This document shows, piece after piece, positions 7,067 to 12,995 of a stretch of DNA of 12,995 nucleotides (position 1 is the stretch's first letter; the number at the start of each line of letters is the position of its first letter). Source of the stretch: Clostridiales bacterium (GTDB lineage: Bacteria; Bacillota; Clostridia; Oscillospirales; QAMX01). The stretch spans positions 1-12,995 of the forward strand of contig QAMX01000145.1 in NCBI GenBank assembly GCA_003149835.1, read 5' to 3'. The notes under the pieces are model-generated. The model saw nothing but the letters and a program-made list of their open reading frames with translations, was not told the origin of the DNA and ran no database searches. Made by a program: the position numbers and the translations under genes.

Positions 7067-7155
7067 GCGGGCTCAGACCTTTCGTTTCAGTTTTGGTGGA
7101 GGCGCGGCAGCCAACGTTTCAGCCGCGCCGGAAGCGATGACTAACGTTTGCGGAT

Positions 7156-7184
7156 ATTCTACCACAAATGCAGGGCAATGTAAA
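7156..7184 (-). promoter_or_regulatory. Sigma-A promoter of the GNAT gene
   Basis: On the minus strand TTTACA (7179-7184), a 17-base spacer and TAGAAT (7156-7161) form a good sigma-A promoter. Transcription should start near 7149, leaving a leader of about 80 bases. The palindrome AACGTT occurs twice in that leader and could pair with itself to form a small stem. Confidence 0.75.
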
Positions 7185-7291
7185 CGGGATTGTGTGAGCT
7201 TTTCTCCGGCGGCCGGGGGCCGGCGCGATCCGAACCGCACGGACGGATTGGACAGGCGATTTTACGCTGCCGGCAGGGGAAACCGCGGCGT

Positions 7292-7954
7292 TCAGGCGAG
7301 CAGCAGGCCGCGCAGCGCGCGGACGCTTTCCGCCGTCCAGTCCGCGCCGGCGGCGGCCAATTCCTCCCGGCCGCCGAACCCGTACAGCACGCCGGCCGCA
7401 GGGAGGCCGTTGGCGTGCGCGCCGAAAACGTCATGCTCGCGGTCGCCGACCATGACGGCGCCGGGCGCGCCGCGGAGTCCCGCCTTGTCCAGCGCGTAGG
7501 CGATCACCTCGTCCTTGCGGACGCGCGCGCCGTCGAGGTGGCTGCCGGCGATACAGTCAAAATACCGGTCGATGCCGAAATGAACGGCGATTCGCTCGGC
7601 GTATACGTCCGGCTTCGAGGTCGCCATCACCAGCGTCTTTCCCGCGCGGCGGAGCGCGGCGAGCAAAGCGCGCACGCCGCTGTAAACGGCGTTTTCAAAG
7701 ATGCCTTTGTCCTGAAAATATTCGCGGTAATAGGCGACGGCCTCTTTGGCCTGCGCGGGCGAAAAACCGTAAAAGCGCTCGAACGATTCCGCCAGCGGCG
7801 GGCCGATAAACCGGTACAGCGTCCGGCGGTCGCCGACGGCGACGCCGTATTTGCCGAGCGCGTAGGCTACGGACTTGGTAATGCCCTCCTTGGGGTCGGT
7901 CAGCGTCCCGTCAAGGTCGAACAGGACGGCGGATGCTTCTGAAAGCTTTCGCAT
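7292..7954 (-). CDS. HAD-superfamily phosphatase, phosphoglycolate phosphatase-like
   Basis: A 220-residue cytoplasmic phosphatase of the HAD superfamily with a Gph-like helical cap. All four motifs are present: DLDGTLTD (13-20) with nucleophile D13 and acid/base D15, T112 in MATSKP (110-115), K147 in VRKDEV, and the metal-binding VGDREHD (169-175). The cap carries FIGPPLAESF (49-58), common in clostridial members annotated as phosphoglycolate phosphatase or 5'-nucleotidase. The exact substrate cannot be read from sequence; small phosphorylated metabolites are typical. GGAGG lies six bases before the ATG. It has a strong promoter back to back with that of the DUF177-rpmF unit. I saw no convincing terminator in the 225 bases before the GNAT gene, so read-through is possible. 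Confidence 0.85.
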   Translation of the reverse strand: MRKLSEASAVLFDLDGTLTDPKEGITKSVAYALGKYGVAVGDRRTLYRFIGPPLAESFERFYGFSPAQAKEAVAYYREYFQDKGIFENAVYSGVRALLAALRRAGKTLVMATSKPDVYAERIAVHFGIDRYFDCIAGSHLDGARVRKDEVIAYALDKAGLRGAPGAVMVGDREHDVFGAHANGLPAAGVLYGFGGREELAAAGADWTAESVRALRGLLLA

Positions 7955-8082
7955 GGCGCACCTCCGATCTGTTTTTTTGAGCCGGATTCGCAGCTTTCTT
8001 TTTCCTTTATGCCGGTACGGGCGCGCCGGTGCGCCGGGCTGCCGCCCGCCCCGCCGCGCGCCGGATGGTTTCTCTGCGACTC

Positions 8083-8111
8083 ATTATATCACAGGCTGCC
8101 GGTTCTGACAA
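8083..8111 (-). promoter_or_regulatory. Sigma-A promoter of the HAD phosphatase gene
   Basis: On the minus strand TTGTCA (8106-8111), a 17-base spacer and TATAAT (8083-8088) with an upstream TGN form a strong promoter. The leader to the ATG at 7954 is about 120 bases and GC-rich with short CCGG-type repeats, but I could not draw a specific switch. The -35 elements of this promoter and of the plus-strand promoter are 28 bases apart. Confidence 0.8.
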
Positions 8112-8139
8112 CTGCGGATAAAAAAAGTCTGTTTTTATC

Positions 8140-8168
8140 TTGACAAACGTATTTTTTTGCGATATAAT
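8140..8168 (+). promoter_or_regulatory. Consensus sigma-A promoter of the DUF177-rpmF unit
   Basis: TTGACA (8140-8145), a 17-base spacer containing a T7 run, and TATAAT (8163-8168) match the consensus perfectly. Transcription should start near 8175, about 70 bases before the DUF177 gene. Such strength fits a ribosomal-protein transcript. Confidence 0.9.
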
Positions 8169-8243
8169 CTTTTTTGCGCAATCTCTGAGCAGAGGGCAAA
8201 CGATTTTTGAAAACGGGCCGGGGTTTCCGGTCAAGAGGAATGC

Positions 8244-8723
8244 ATGCCGATGGTCGTCAACTTAAAATCGCTTCTCGACGGAAAAGTCAACGTGCTCCGC
8301 TTCGAGCAGAGCGAAGATCTGTCGGATTTCGAGATGTACGGCGTGCGGCCGTTTCAGAGCGGCCTGACCGTCGAAGGCGTCATCGAAAAGCATTCCGGCC
8401 TGATCACGCTGCGGCTGACGCTTTCCGCCGTGCTCGACACGCTGTGCGCCAGCTGCGGGCGGCCGATTCGCTGTCCGTTTGAGGTGACGGTCGATTATCT
8501 GCTCGCCAAAACGATGATTGAGGACAGCGACGAGATTTTGCTCTACGCGGACGATAAGCTCGAACTCGGCGAGGTGGTTCGCGATCTCGCGGCGCTCAAC
8601 CTCGACATGCGCCCGCTGTGCTCGCCCGAATGCAAAGGCGTCTGCTTTTCATGCGGCGCCAACCTGAACGACGGGCCCTGCGGCTGCGGCGAACAGGCGG
8701 AGAACTGCGCGCCGGACAAATGA
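8244..8723 (+). CDS. yceD: DUF177/YceD-family protein
   Basis: A 159-residue protein of the YceD (DUF177) family, almost always encoded directly before rpmF; the family is linked to rRNA or ribosome biogenesis (the plant relative is needed for 23S rRNA accumulation), but its mechanism is unclear. The conserved cysteine pattern is visible: C68-x2-C71 in LCASCGRP, then C126, C130, C134 and C137 in SPECKGVCFSCGANLN, ending in PCGCGE. This is a likely metal site. AGAGGA lies four bases before the ATG at 8244; the second ATG at 8250 has the more usual spacing and could be the true start. The C-terminal tail after residue 150 is poorly conserved-looking. It is 57 bases upstream of rpmF. Confidence 0.9.
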   Translation: MPMVVNLKSLLDGKVNVLRFEQSEDLSDFEMYGVRPFQSGLTVEGVIEKHSGLITLRLTLSAVLDTLCASCGRPIRCPFEVTVDYLLAKTMIEDSDEILLYADDKLELGEVVRDLAALNLDMRPLCSPECKGVCFSCGANLNDGPCGCGEQAENCAPDK

Positions 8724-8729
8724 CCGAAC

Positions 8730-8752
8730 GCCCGCGTTTTTTCAGCGCGGGC
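8730..8752 (+). promoter_or_regulatory. Stem-loop between DUF177 gene and rpmF
   Basis: GCCCGCG (8730-8736) pairs perfectly with CGCGGGC (8746-8752) around a T-rich nine-base loop. It lies seven bases after the DUF177 stop and shortly before the rpmF ribosome site. There is no T tract after it, so it is not a standard terminator; it could be an RNA processing or stability site setting the L32 level apart from DUF177. Function is inferred. Confidence 0.45.
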
Positions 8753-8780
8753 TTGACACAAACAGGAGGTGTAACCCAGA

Positions 8781-8963
8781 ATGGCTGAACCGAAAAGAAA
8801 ACACTCCAAGGCCAGACGCGACACGCGCCGGAATTCCCATTGGAAGATGACGCTGCCGTCGATCATCAAGTGCCCGCAGTGCGGCGCGGCGCGGCTTCCG
8901 CACAGAATGTGCAAGGAGTGCGGCTATTACAACGGCCGCGAGATCGTCAAGGTTGAGGAATAA
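8781..8963 (+). CDS. rpmF: 50S ribosomal protein L32
   Basis: A 60-residue L32, normal length. The basic N-terminus (AEPKRKHSKARRDTRRNSHW, 2-21) binds 23S rRNA, and the zinc-ribbon form is complete with C31-x2-C34 and C44-x2-C47. This is the cysteine-containing (zinc) version; some bacteria carry a cysteine-free paralog. AGGAGGTG lies about nine bases upstream. It is the second gene of the DUF177-rpmF unit. The gene plsX, which follows rpmF in many bacteria, is not here. Confidence 0.97.
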   Translation: MAEPKRKHSKARRDTRRNSHWKMTLPSIIKCPQCGAARLPHRMCKECGYYNGREIVKVEE

Positions 8964-8985
8964 TCACCTGCCGTAAGCGGGGAAA

Positions 8986-9035
8986 TAAGACAAACTTTTC
9001 TGGGGCGATAATTTCATGCGCCCCTATTTGTCTTA
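8986..9035 (+). promoter_or_regulatory. Two-part stem-loop after rpmF
   Basis: TAAGACAAA (8986-8994) pairs with TTTGTCTTA (9027-9035), and inside it GGGGCG (9002-9007) pairs with CGCCCC (9019-9024) across an asymmetric internal loop. It begins about 22 bases after the rpmF stop. There is no T tract following on the plus strand, so it may be a 3' stability structure, an atypical terminator or a regulatory element. The two nested perfect stems make chance less likely. Confidence 0.45.
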
Positions 9036-9103
9036 CGAAATAATTGAAAAAGCCCCCGCGCCCGGCTGTTCGCTCCGCTTTGCGGCGAGGGGCGAAAAAC
9101 GGG

Positions 9104-9125
9104 GCGCAGGCGCGCCGGCCTGCGC
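9104..9125 (+). promoter_or_regulatory. GC-rich hairpin in the leader of the DUF512 gene
   Basis: GCGCAGGC (9104-9111) and GCCTGCGC (9118-9125) form a perfect eight-base stem with a six-base loop, about 65 bases before the ATG of the DUF512 gene. There is no T tract after it. In DNA this GC-rich it may be chance. Confidence 0.3.
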
Positions 9126-9191
9126 GGCGGAAAGGCTGCCGCGGCGCAGACCGCGCGCCCTGAGCGCACAGACAGGAGGAGAGCGGCGTAC

Positions 9192-10502
9192 ATGGCGTCA
9201 AAGATCACATCGGTAGACAAGGGGAGCCCTGCTTTCCGCGCCGGGATATCCGCGGGGGAGACGCTTGTGAAGATCAACGGAAACGAGATCCACGACGTGC
9301 TCGACTACCGCTTCTATTCCGCCGATCCGGTGCTGGATTTGGAGCTGCTCTCCGCGGACGGCGCGGCGAGGACTGTGCGCATTGTCAACCGCAGCTACCG
9401 GCCGCTCGGCCTGGAATTTGAAACCTATCTGATGGACAAGCAGGCGCGCTGTCATAACAAGTGCGTTTTTTGTTTCATCGATCAGCTGCCCGGCGGAATG
9501 CGCGACAGCCTGTATTTTAAAGACGACGACATGCGGATGTCGTTTTTAATGGGCAATTATGTGACGCTGACAAACCTGACCGCCGAAGATTTTGCCAAAA
9601 TCAAGCGGATGCGCATCAGCCCCATCAACATCTCCGTCCACGCGACCGACCCGGAGGTGCGGCGCAAAATGTGCGGCAACCGTTTCGCAGGCGACTGCTA
9701 TAAGATCATGCACGATTTGGCCGCCTCGGGCATTACGATGAACGCGCAGATCGTCGTCTGCCCGGGGCTGAACGACGGAAAGGTGCTCGAACGCAGCCTT
9801 GACGATCTGATTCTGCTTTACCCCTATGTTCAGTCGATTTCCGTCGTCCCCGTGGGGCTGACAAAGCACCGGCAGGGGCTGTACCCCTTGGAGCCGGTGA
9901 CGCGGCAGGGCGCGCGGGAAATTCTCGATCTCTGCAATCAGCGCGCCGCCGCCGCGCTGCGGCGGCACGGGTCGCGGGTCGTTTTTGCCGCCGACGAGCT
10001 GTATATCAAAGCCGGCCGGCCGCTGCCTTCTTATGAGGAATACGAGGATTTCGCGCAGCTCGAAAACGGCGTGGGCATGCTGGCGAGCCTGATCGCCGAA
10101 TTTGACGAGGCGCTGGCGGACACGGCGGACAAGCCCTGCGCGCCGCAGGCGTTTTCAATCGCCACAGGCACGGCGGCCGCGCCGTTTCTCCGCGAGCTGG
10201 CGGAAAAATTTATGCGGAGCTGTCCCGGCTCGCGCTGCGGCGTATACGCGGTCGAAAACCGATTTTTCGGCGAACAGATCACGGTGGCGGGGCTGATTAC
10301 GGGCCGCGACCTGATCGACGCGCTCCGGGGCAGGCCGCTCGGCGGGCGGCTGCTGATCGCTCAGTCGATGCTCCGCTACGATCAGGCGGTTTTTCTCGAC
10401 GACGTGACGCCCGCCGACGTCGAGGCGGCGCTGAACGTCCGGCTGGTCGCCGTGCCCAACGACGGCGCGGCGCTGCTGCGCGCCATGCGCGGGGAGCTGT
10501 GA
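9192..10502 (+). CDS. DUF512 protein with PDZ and radical-SAM-type cysteine motif
   Basis: A 436-residue protein of unknown reaction. Residues about 1-65 form a PDZ-like domain (SVDKGSPAFRAGISAGETLV at 7-26), but there is no signal peptide, so it should be cytoplasmic. C87-x3-C91-x2-C94 in CHNKCVFCFIDQLP (87-100) is the radical SAM 4Fe-4S pattern. The FKDDDMRMSFLMGNYVTLTN block (109-128) and PINISVHATDPEVRRKM (143-159) are typical of the family. The C-terminal half is the DUF512 domain. Neighbours der and plsY match the order common in Firmicutes, suggesting a link to ribosome assembly or envelope growth, though this is inference. AGGAGGAG lies about 10-12 bases before the ATG. No promoter was recognised in the 228-base gap behind it. 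The family is certain; substrate and product are unknown. Confidence 0.9.
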   Translation: MASKITSVDKGSPAFRAGISAGETLVKINGNEIHDVLDYRFYSADPVLDLELLSADGAARTVRIVNRSYRPLGLEFETYLMDKQARCHNKCVFCFIDQLPGGMRDSLYFKDDDMRMSFLMGNYVTLTNLTAEDFAKIKRMRISPINISVHATDPEVRRKMCGNRFAGDCYKIMHDLAASGITMNAQIVVCPGLNDGKVLERSLDDLILLYPYVQSISVVPVGLTKHRQGLYPLEPVTRQGAREILDLCNQRAAAALRRHGSRVVFAADELYIKAGRPLPSYEEYEDFAQLENGVGMLASLIAEFDEALADTADKPCAPQAFSIATGTAAAPFLRELAEKFMRSCPGSRCGVYAVENRFFGEQITVAGLITGRDLIDALRGRPLGGRLLIAQSMLRYDQAVFLDDVTPADVEAALNVRLVAVPNDGAALLRAMRGEL

Positions 10503-10676
10503 AACAGCGGAGCGGCCCAAAGCTTTTGACCCGGCGGCCGTTTGAAAAGCGGTTTTCAGGGAAGGGCCGAGGTTTTGAGAAATCCCCTGCCGGCGGCGGT
10601 TTTTTTATGAGATTTCAGACCATATTAGAAATGGATTTGTCTCAGCGATTTGTTGAAAGGTTCAGGTTGACGGACT

Positions 10677-12014
10677 ATGCAGAAGCCCATCATCGCCATC
10701 GTCGGCAGACCCAACGTCGGAAAGTCGATGCTGTTTAACAAGCTGACGGGGACGCGCAGCTCCATTGTCGAGGACACGCCGGGCGTCACGCGCGACCGGC
10801 TTTACGGAGACGGGGAATGGCGCGGCCGCTCGTTCAAGGTCGTCGATACCGGCGGCATTGAGCCGCGCGCCGACAGCGAGATTTTGCAATTTATGCGCTT
10901 ACAGGCGGAGATCGCCATTGAAAACGCCGACGTCGTGGTATTTGTGACCGACCTTTTGTCGGGCGTGACCGCATCGGACAGCGAGGTCGCCGCTCTGTTG
11001 CAGCGCTCCGGCCGCCCCGTGGTGCTCTGCGTCAATAAGGTCGATAAGCTCGGCGCGCCGCCGCCGGAGCTGTATGAATTCTATAATCTGGGCCTCGGCG
11101 ACCCGTTTGGAGTTTCGGCGCTGCACGGACACGGGACAGGCGACCTGCTCGACGCCTGTCTGGCGCACTTCCCGCCGGAGAGCGGCGCGGAGGAGGAGGA
11201 CGGATTTATCCGGGTCGCCGTTGTCGGCCGCCCCAACGTCGGCAAGTCGAGCTTGGTCAACACCGTGCTCGGCGAAAACCGCGTCATCGTCAGCAACGTC
11301 CCGGGGACGACGCGCGACAGCGTCGACGCCTCGTTTGAAAACGAATTCGGAAAATTCTGCTTTATCGACACCGCCGGCATCCGCCGCAAGGCCAAGGTCA
11401 GCGAGGCGATTGAAAAATACAGCGTCCTGCGGGCGATGATGGCCATCGACCGCGCCGACGTCTGCGTGATTATGCTCGACGCGGCGGACGGCGTCACCGA
11501 GCAGGACGCGCGCATCGCCGGCATGGTGCACGACCGCGGCAAGCCCTCGGTCATCGCCGTCAACAAGTGGGACGCCGTCGAAAAGGAGACCAACACGATG
11601 GCGCGGCTGCGCGAAAAGGTGCGCGCCGACCTGTCGTATATGGCGTATGCGCCGATTGTGTTTATTTCCGCGAAAAACGGCTCGCGGCTGCCGACGCTGT
11701 TTGAAAACCTGCTGCGCTCCAATGAAGAGGCGCAGCGGCGCGTGCCGACGGGCCTGCTCAACGACATGCTCAACGACGCGACGGCGCGCGTTCAGCCGCC
11801 GACGGACCGCGGCAAGCGCCTGAAAATCTACTATATGACGCAGGTGGCCGCGCGTCCGCCCGCTTTCGTGCTGTTCTGCAACGACCGGGAACTGTTTCAT
11901 TTTTCCTATCTGCGCTATCTGGAAAACCGGCTCCGCGAGGTGTTCGGATTTGAGGGGACGCCTGTCAAGATGATTGTGCGCGAAAAGGGCGAAAACGAGG
12001 AGCTGCGCGTCTGA
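10677..12014 (+). CDS. der: Ribosome biogenesis GTPase Der (EngA)
   Basis: A 445-residue tandem GTPase needed for maturation of the 50S subunit. Domain 1 has GRPNVGKS (10-17), DTPGVTRD (33-40), DTGG (57-60) and NKVD (120-123); domain 2 has GRPNVGKS (184-191), VPGTTRD (208-214), DTAG (231-234), NKWD (296-299) and SAKNG (331-335). The C-terminal KH-like domain spans about 350-440 and ends in the basic tail usual for the family. The residue after the domain 1 P-loop serine is Met instead of the common Thr, which should not affect binding. The ribosome site is weak (AGG about 10 bases before the ATG). The 174-base gap from the DUF512 gene is AT-richer than its surroundings and may hold a promoter, but I could not assign one. 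plsY follows 25 bases after the stop, so both are probably co-transcribed. Confidence 0.97.
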   Translation: MQKPIIAIVGRPNVGKSMLFNKLTGTRSSIVEDTPGVTRDRLYGDGEWRGRSFKVVDTGGIEPRADSEILQFMRLQAEIAIENADVVVFVTDLLSGVTASDSEVAALLQRSGRPVVLCVNKVDKLGAPPPELYEFYNLGLGDPFGVSALHGHGTGDLLDACLAHFPPESGAEEEDGFIRVAVVGRPNVGKSSLVNTVLGENRVIVSNVPGTTRDSVDASFENEFGKFCFIDTAGIRRKAKVSEAIEKYSVLRAMMAIDRADVCVIMLDAADGVTEQDARIAGMVHDRGKPSVIAVNKWDAVEKETNTMARLREKVRADLSYMAYAPIVFISAKNGSRLPTLFENLLRSNEEAQRRVPTGLLNDMLNDATARVQPPTDRGKRLKIYYMTQVAARPPAFVLFCNDRELFHFSYLRYLENRLREVFGFEGTPVKMIVREKGENEELRV

Positions 12015-12039
12015 ATTTGCTTTAAAGGGGATAAGCGCC

Positions 12040-12759
12040 ATGAAATATATACTGGCTGTCTCGACGTGGTTTGTCGAACTGAACTCTTGGTTTCAGCTTC
12101 CGCTGATCGCGGTCATTTCTTACCTGCTGGGCAGCATCAACACTTCGATTATCGTCTCGAGAGTCGCGCTGAAAAAGGATATCCGCGACTATGGCAGCGG
12201 AAACGCCGGATTTACCAACGCGGTTCGTTCGATGGGCTGGAAGCGCGGGCTGATCGTTTTGTTCGGCGACGTCGGCAAATGCGCGGCGGCGATTCTGCTC
12301 GGCCAGCTCATTTACAGCGGCAACATGAGCTTCGACGGCGGCGCGGGCGGGCGGCTGCTCGCGGGGGCGTTTGTCTTTCTCGGGCACATCTATCCGCTGT
12401 ATTTTAAATTCCGCGGCGGCAAGGGCGTGCTGACGCTGGGAACGACCATGGCCCTCTACGACTGGCGCATTTTCCTGATCGCGTTCAGCGTCTTTCTGAT
12501 TATCTCCATCACGACGAAATACATATCGCTCGGCTCGATCTGCGGTTCGCTGACGCTGCCGGTCATGGTCTATCTGTTCTCCCAGACTTCAATGACCGAC
12601 GTCAATATGTCGCTGGGCTATACCTTTGTCGCGGCATTTATGGCCGGGCTCGTCATTTTCAAGCACCGCAGCAACATCGTGCGGCTGATCAAGGGGACGG
12701 AGTCGAAGTTTTCGTTCAAGGGCAAGGCACTGATGGAGAAGGCCGACGACCAGCTCTGA
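12040..12759 (+). CDS. plsY: Acyl-phosphate:glycerol-3-phosphate acyltransferase PlsY
   Basis: A 239-residue integral membrane enzyme that moves an acyl group from acyl-phosphate to glycerol-3-phosphate, the first committed step of phospholipid synthesis. The three family motifs are present: motif 1 from SYLLGSIN (27-34) through RDYGSGNAGFTNAVR (49-63), motif 2 FRGGKGVLT (124-132), and motif 3 HRSNIVRLIKGTE (209-221). Several hydrophobic segments (about 20-42, 70-92, 105-122, 143-160, 163-182, 192-208) fit the known seven-helix fold. I chose the ATG at 12040, with AAAGGGG nine bases upstream; a longer frame to 11974 overlaps der and adds a non-family N-terminus. It needs the acyl-phosphate made by PlsX, whose gene is not in this window. 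Confidence 0.95.
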   Translation: MKYILAVSTWFVELNSWFQLPLIAVISYLLGSINTSIIVSRVALKKDIRDYGSGNAGFTNAVRSMGWKRGLIVLFGDVGKCAAAILLGQLIYSGNMSFDGGAGGRLLAGAFVFLGHIYPLYFKFRGGKGVLTLGTTMALYDWRIFLIAFSVFLIISITTKYISLGSICGSLTLPVMVYLFSQTSMTDVNMSLGYTFVAAFMAGLVIFKHRSNIVRLIKGTESKFSFKGKALMEKADDQL

Positions 12760-12783
12760 GGCGGCGGGGACGCATAGAATTTG

Positions 12784-12823
12784 AACGGTTCTGCGCCCGC
12801 ATGGGCGCAGGCGCAGAGCCGTT
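12784..12823 (+). terminator. Long stem-loop after plsY, probable terminator
   Basis: AACGGTTCTGCGCC (12784-12797) pairs with GGCGCAGAGCCGTT (12810-12823) over 14 bp with one G-U pair and a 12-base loop. It starts about 25 bases after the plsY stop. The T tract is short (TTTC), so termination may be partial, but the position between plsY and a tRNA promoter fits a terminator. Confidence 0.55.
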
Positions 12824-12887
12824 TCGAAAATGCTTGCGCGGCGCTTTGGCGGTTGGAACGGGGAGCAAGGTTTTTTAGCCCTTGCCC

Positions 12888-12916
12888 TTGACAAACGCGC
12901 GCGATTTCCGTATAAT
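12888..12916 (+). promoter_or_regulatory. Consensus sigma-A promoter of tRNA-Leu
   Basis: TTGACA (12888-12893), a 17-base spacer and TATAAT (12911-12916) match the consensus perfectly. Transcription should start near 12923, about 15 bases before the tRNA, as expected for a strongly expressed stable RNA. Confidence 0.9.
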
Positions 12917-12937
12917 AAGATACGATCTGAATGTTAA

Positions 12938-12995
12938 GCCGGAATGATGGAATTGGCAGACGTGCTGGACTCAAAATCCAGTGGTAGCGATACCG
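12938..12995 (+). tRNA. tRNA-Leu(CAA), 3' end outside window
   Basis: The 5' acceptor strand GCCGGAA (12938-12944), a D arm with the AATTGGCAGAC block usual in bacterial tRNA-Leu, and an anticodon arm CTGGA-CTCAAAA-TCCAG (12965-12981) are visible. The anticodon is CAA (12972-12974), reading UUG. The following TGGTAGCGATACCG begins the long variable arm of a class II tRNA. The T arm and 3' acceptor strand lie past the window end. Confidence 0.95.

Noticed and set aside
6266..7144. 292-codon plus-strand frame
   Set aside because: Antisense to the GNAT gene with no recognisable domain.
7190..7291. GGCC-rich hairpins after the HAD gene as a terminator
   Set aside because: Short stems without any T tract on the minus strand.
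8753..8781. TTGACA before rpmF as a promoter
   Set aside because: The matching -10 would be a poor CAGAAT overlapping the ribosome site and start codon, implying a leaderless transcript despite a perfect AGGAGG.
9016..9216. 66-codon plus-strand frame in the gap after rpmF
   Set aside because: Begins inside the stem-loop, lacks a ribosome site, overlaps the DUF512 start and has a biased Arg/Ala composition.
10580..10606. GGCGGCGG followed by T7 as a terminator of the DUF512 gene
   Set aside because: I could not find an upstream partner giving a convincing stem next to the T run.
10607..10738. Short plus-strand frame starting after the T7 run before der
   Set aside because: Its second half is an out-of-frame copy of the der start and it has no ribosome site.
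10899..12041. 380-codon minus-strand frame
   Set aside because: Antisense to der, whose GTPase motifs are complete; the frame is low-complexity and rich in Arg, His and Val.

Overview
The window is GC-rich bacterial chromosome whose gene content and signals point to a Clostridia-type Firmicute, possibly a gut or anaerobic lineage. The evidence is near-consensus sigma-A promoters that stand out as AT-rich islands, AGGAGG-type ribosome binding sites, the DUF177-rpmF pair, and the Firmicute-style order DUF512 radical-SAM protein, der, plsY. I cannot name a genus. No phage, plasmid, IS, CRISPR or rRNA feature was found.

The left part, up to about position 7950, is read on the minus strand and is mostly accessory metabolism or surface function. 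From right to left it holds a HAD phosphatase (7292-7954), an Eis-like GNAT acetyltransferase (5891-7066), a BNR/Asp-box beta-propeller protein of the sialidase superfamily (4338-5723), and a membrane-anchored protein with YKDS-type helical repeats followed by seven RCC1-like repeats (2521-4011). Next come a divergent glycerophosphodiester phosphodiesterase (1755-2456), a small single-span membrane protein (1332-1610) and a tagaturonate epimerase UxaE cut by the left edge (1-1329). The last two share a promoter at 1631-1659 and point to galacturonate/glucuronate use, probably from pectin. The genes fall into several short transcription units: HAD, GNAT and the small membrane gene each have a good promoter, and stem-loops with T-rich tails follow the GNAT and beta-propeller genes.

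The right part, from about 8140, is read on the plus strand and is housekeeping. A perfect-consensus promoter (8140-8168), back to back with the HAD promoter, drives a DUF177/YceD protein and ribosomal protein L32. A PDZ/radical-SAM DUF512 protein, the double GTPase Der (ribosome assembly) and PlsY (acyl-phosphate glycerol-3-phosphate acyltransferase, first step of phospholipid synthesis) follow. A perfect-consensus promoter then drives a tRNA-Leu(CAA) truncated by the right edge.

I found no clearly new multi-gene system. The items most worth a second look are the YKDS/RCC1 repeat protein with its 114-bp DNA repeats, the stem-loop lying between a possible promoter and that gene, the metal-site substitution in the GDPD-like protein, the unknown small membrane protein with an unclear start codon next to uxaE, and the folded non-coding stretch after rpmF.
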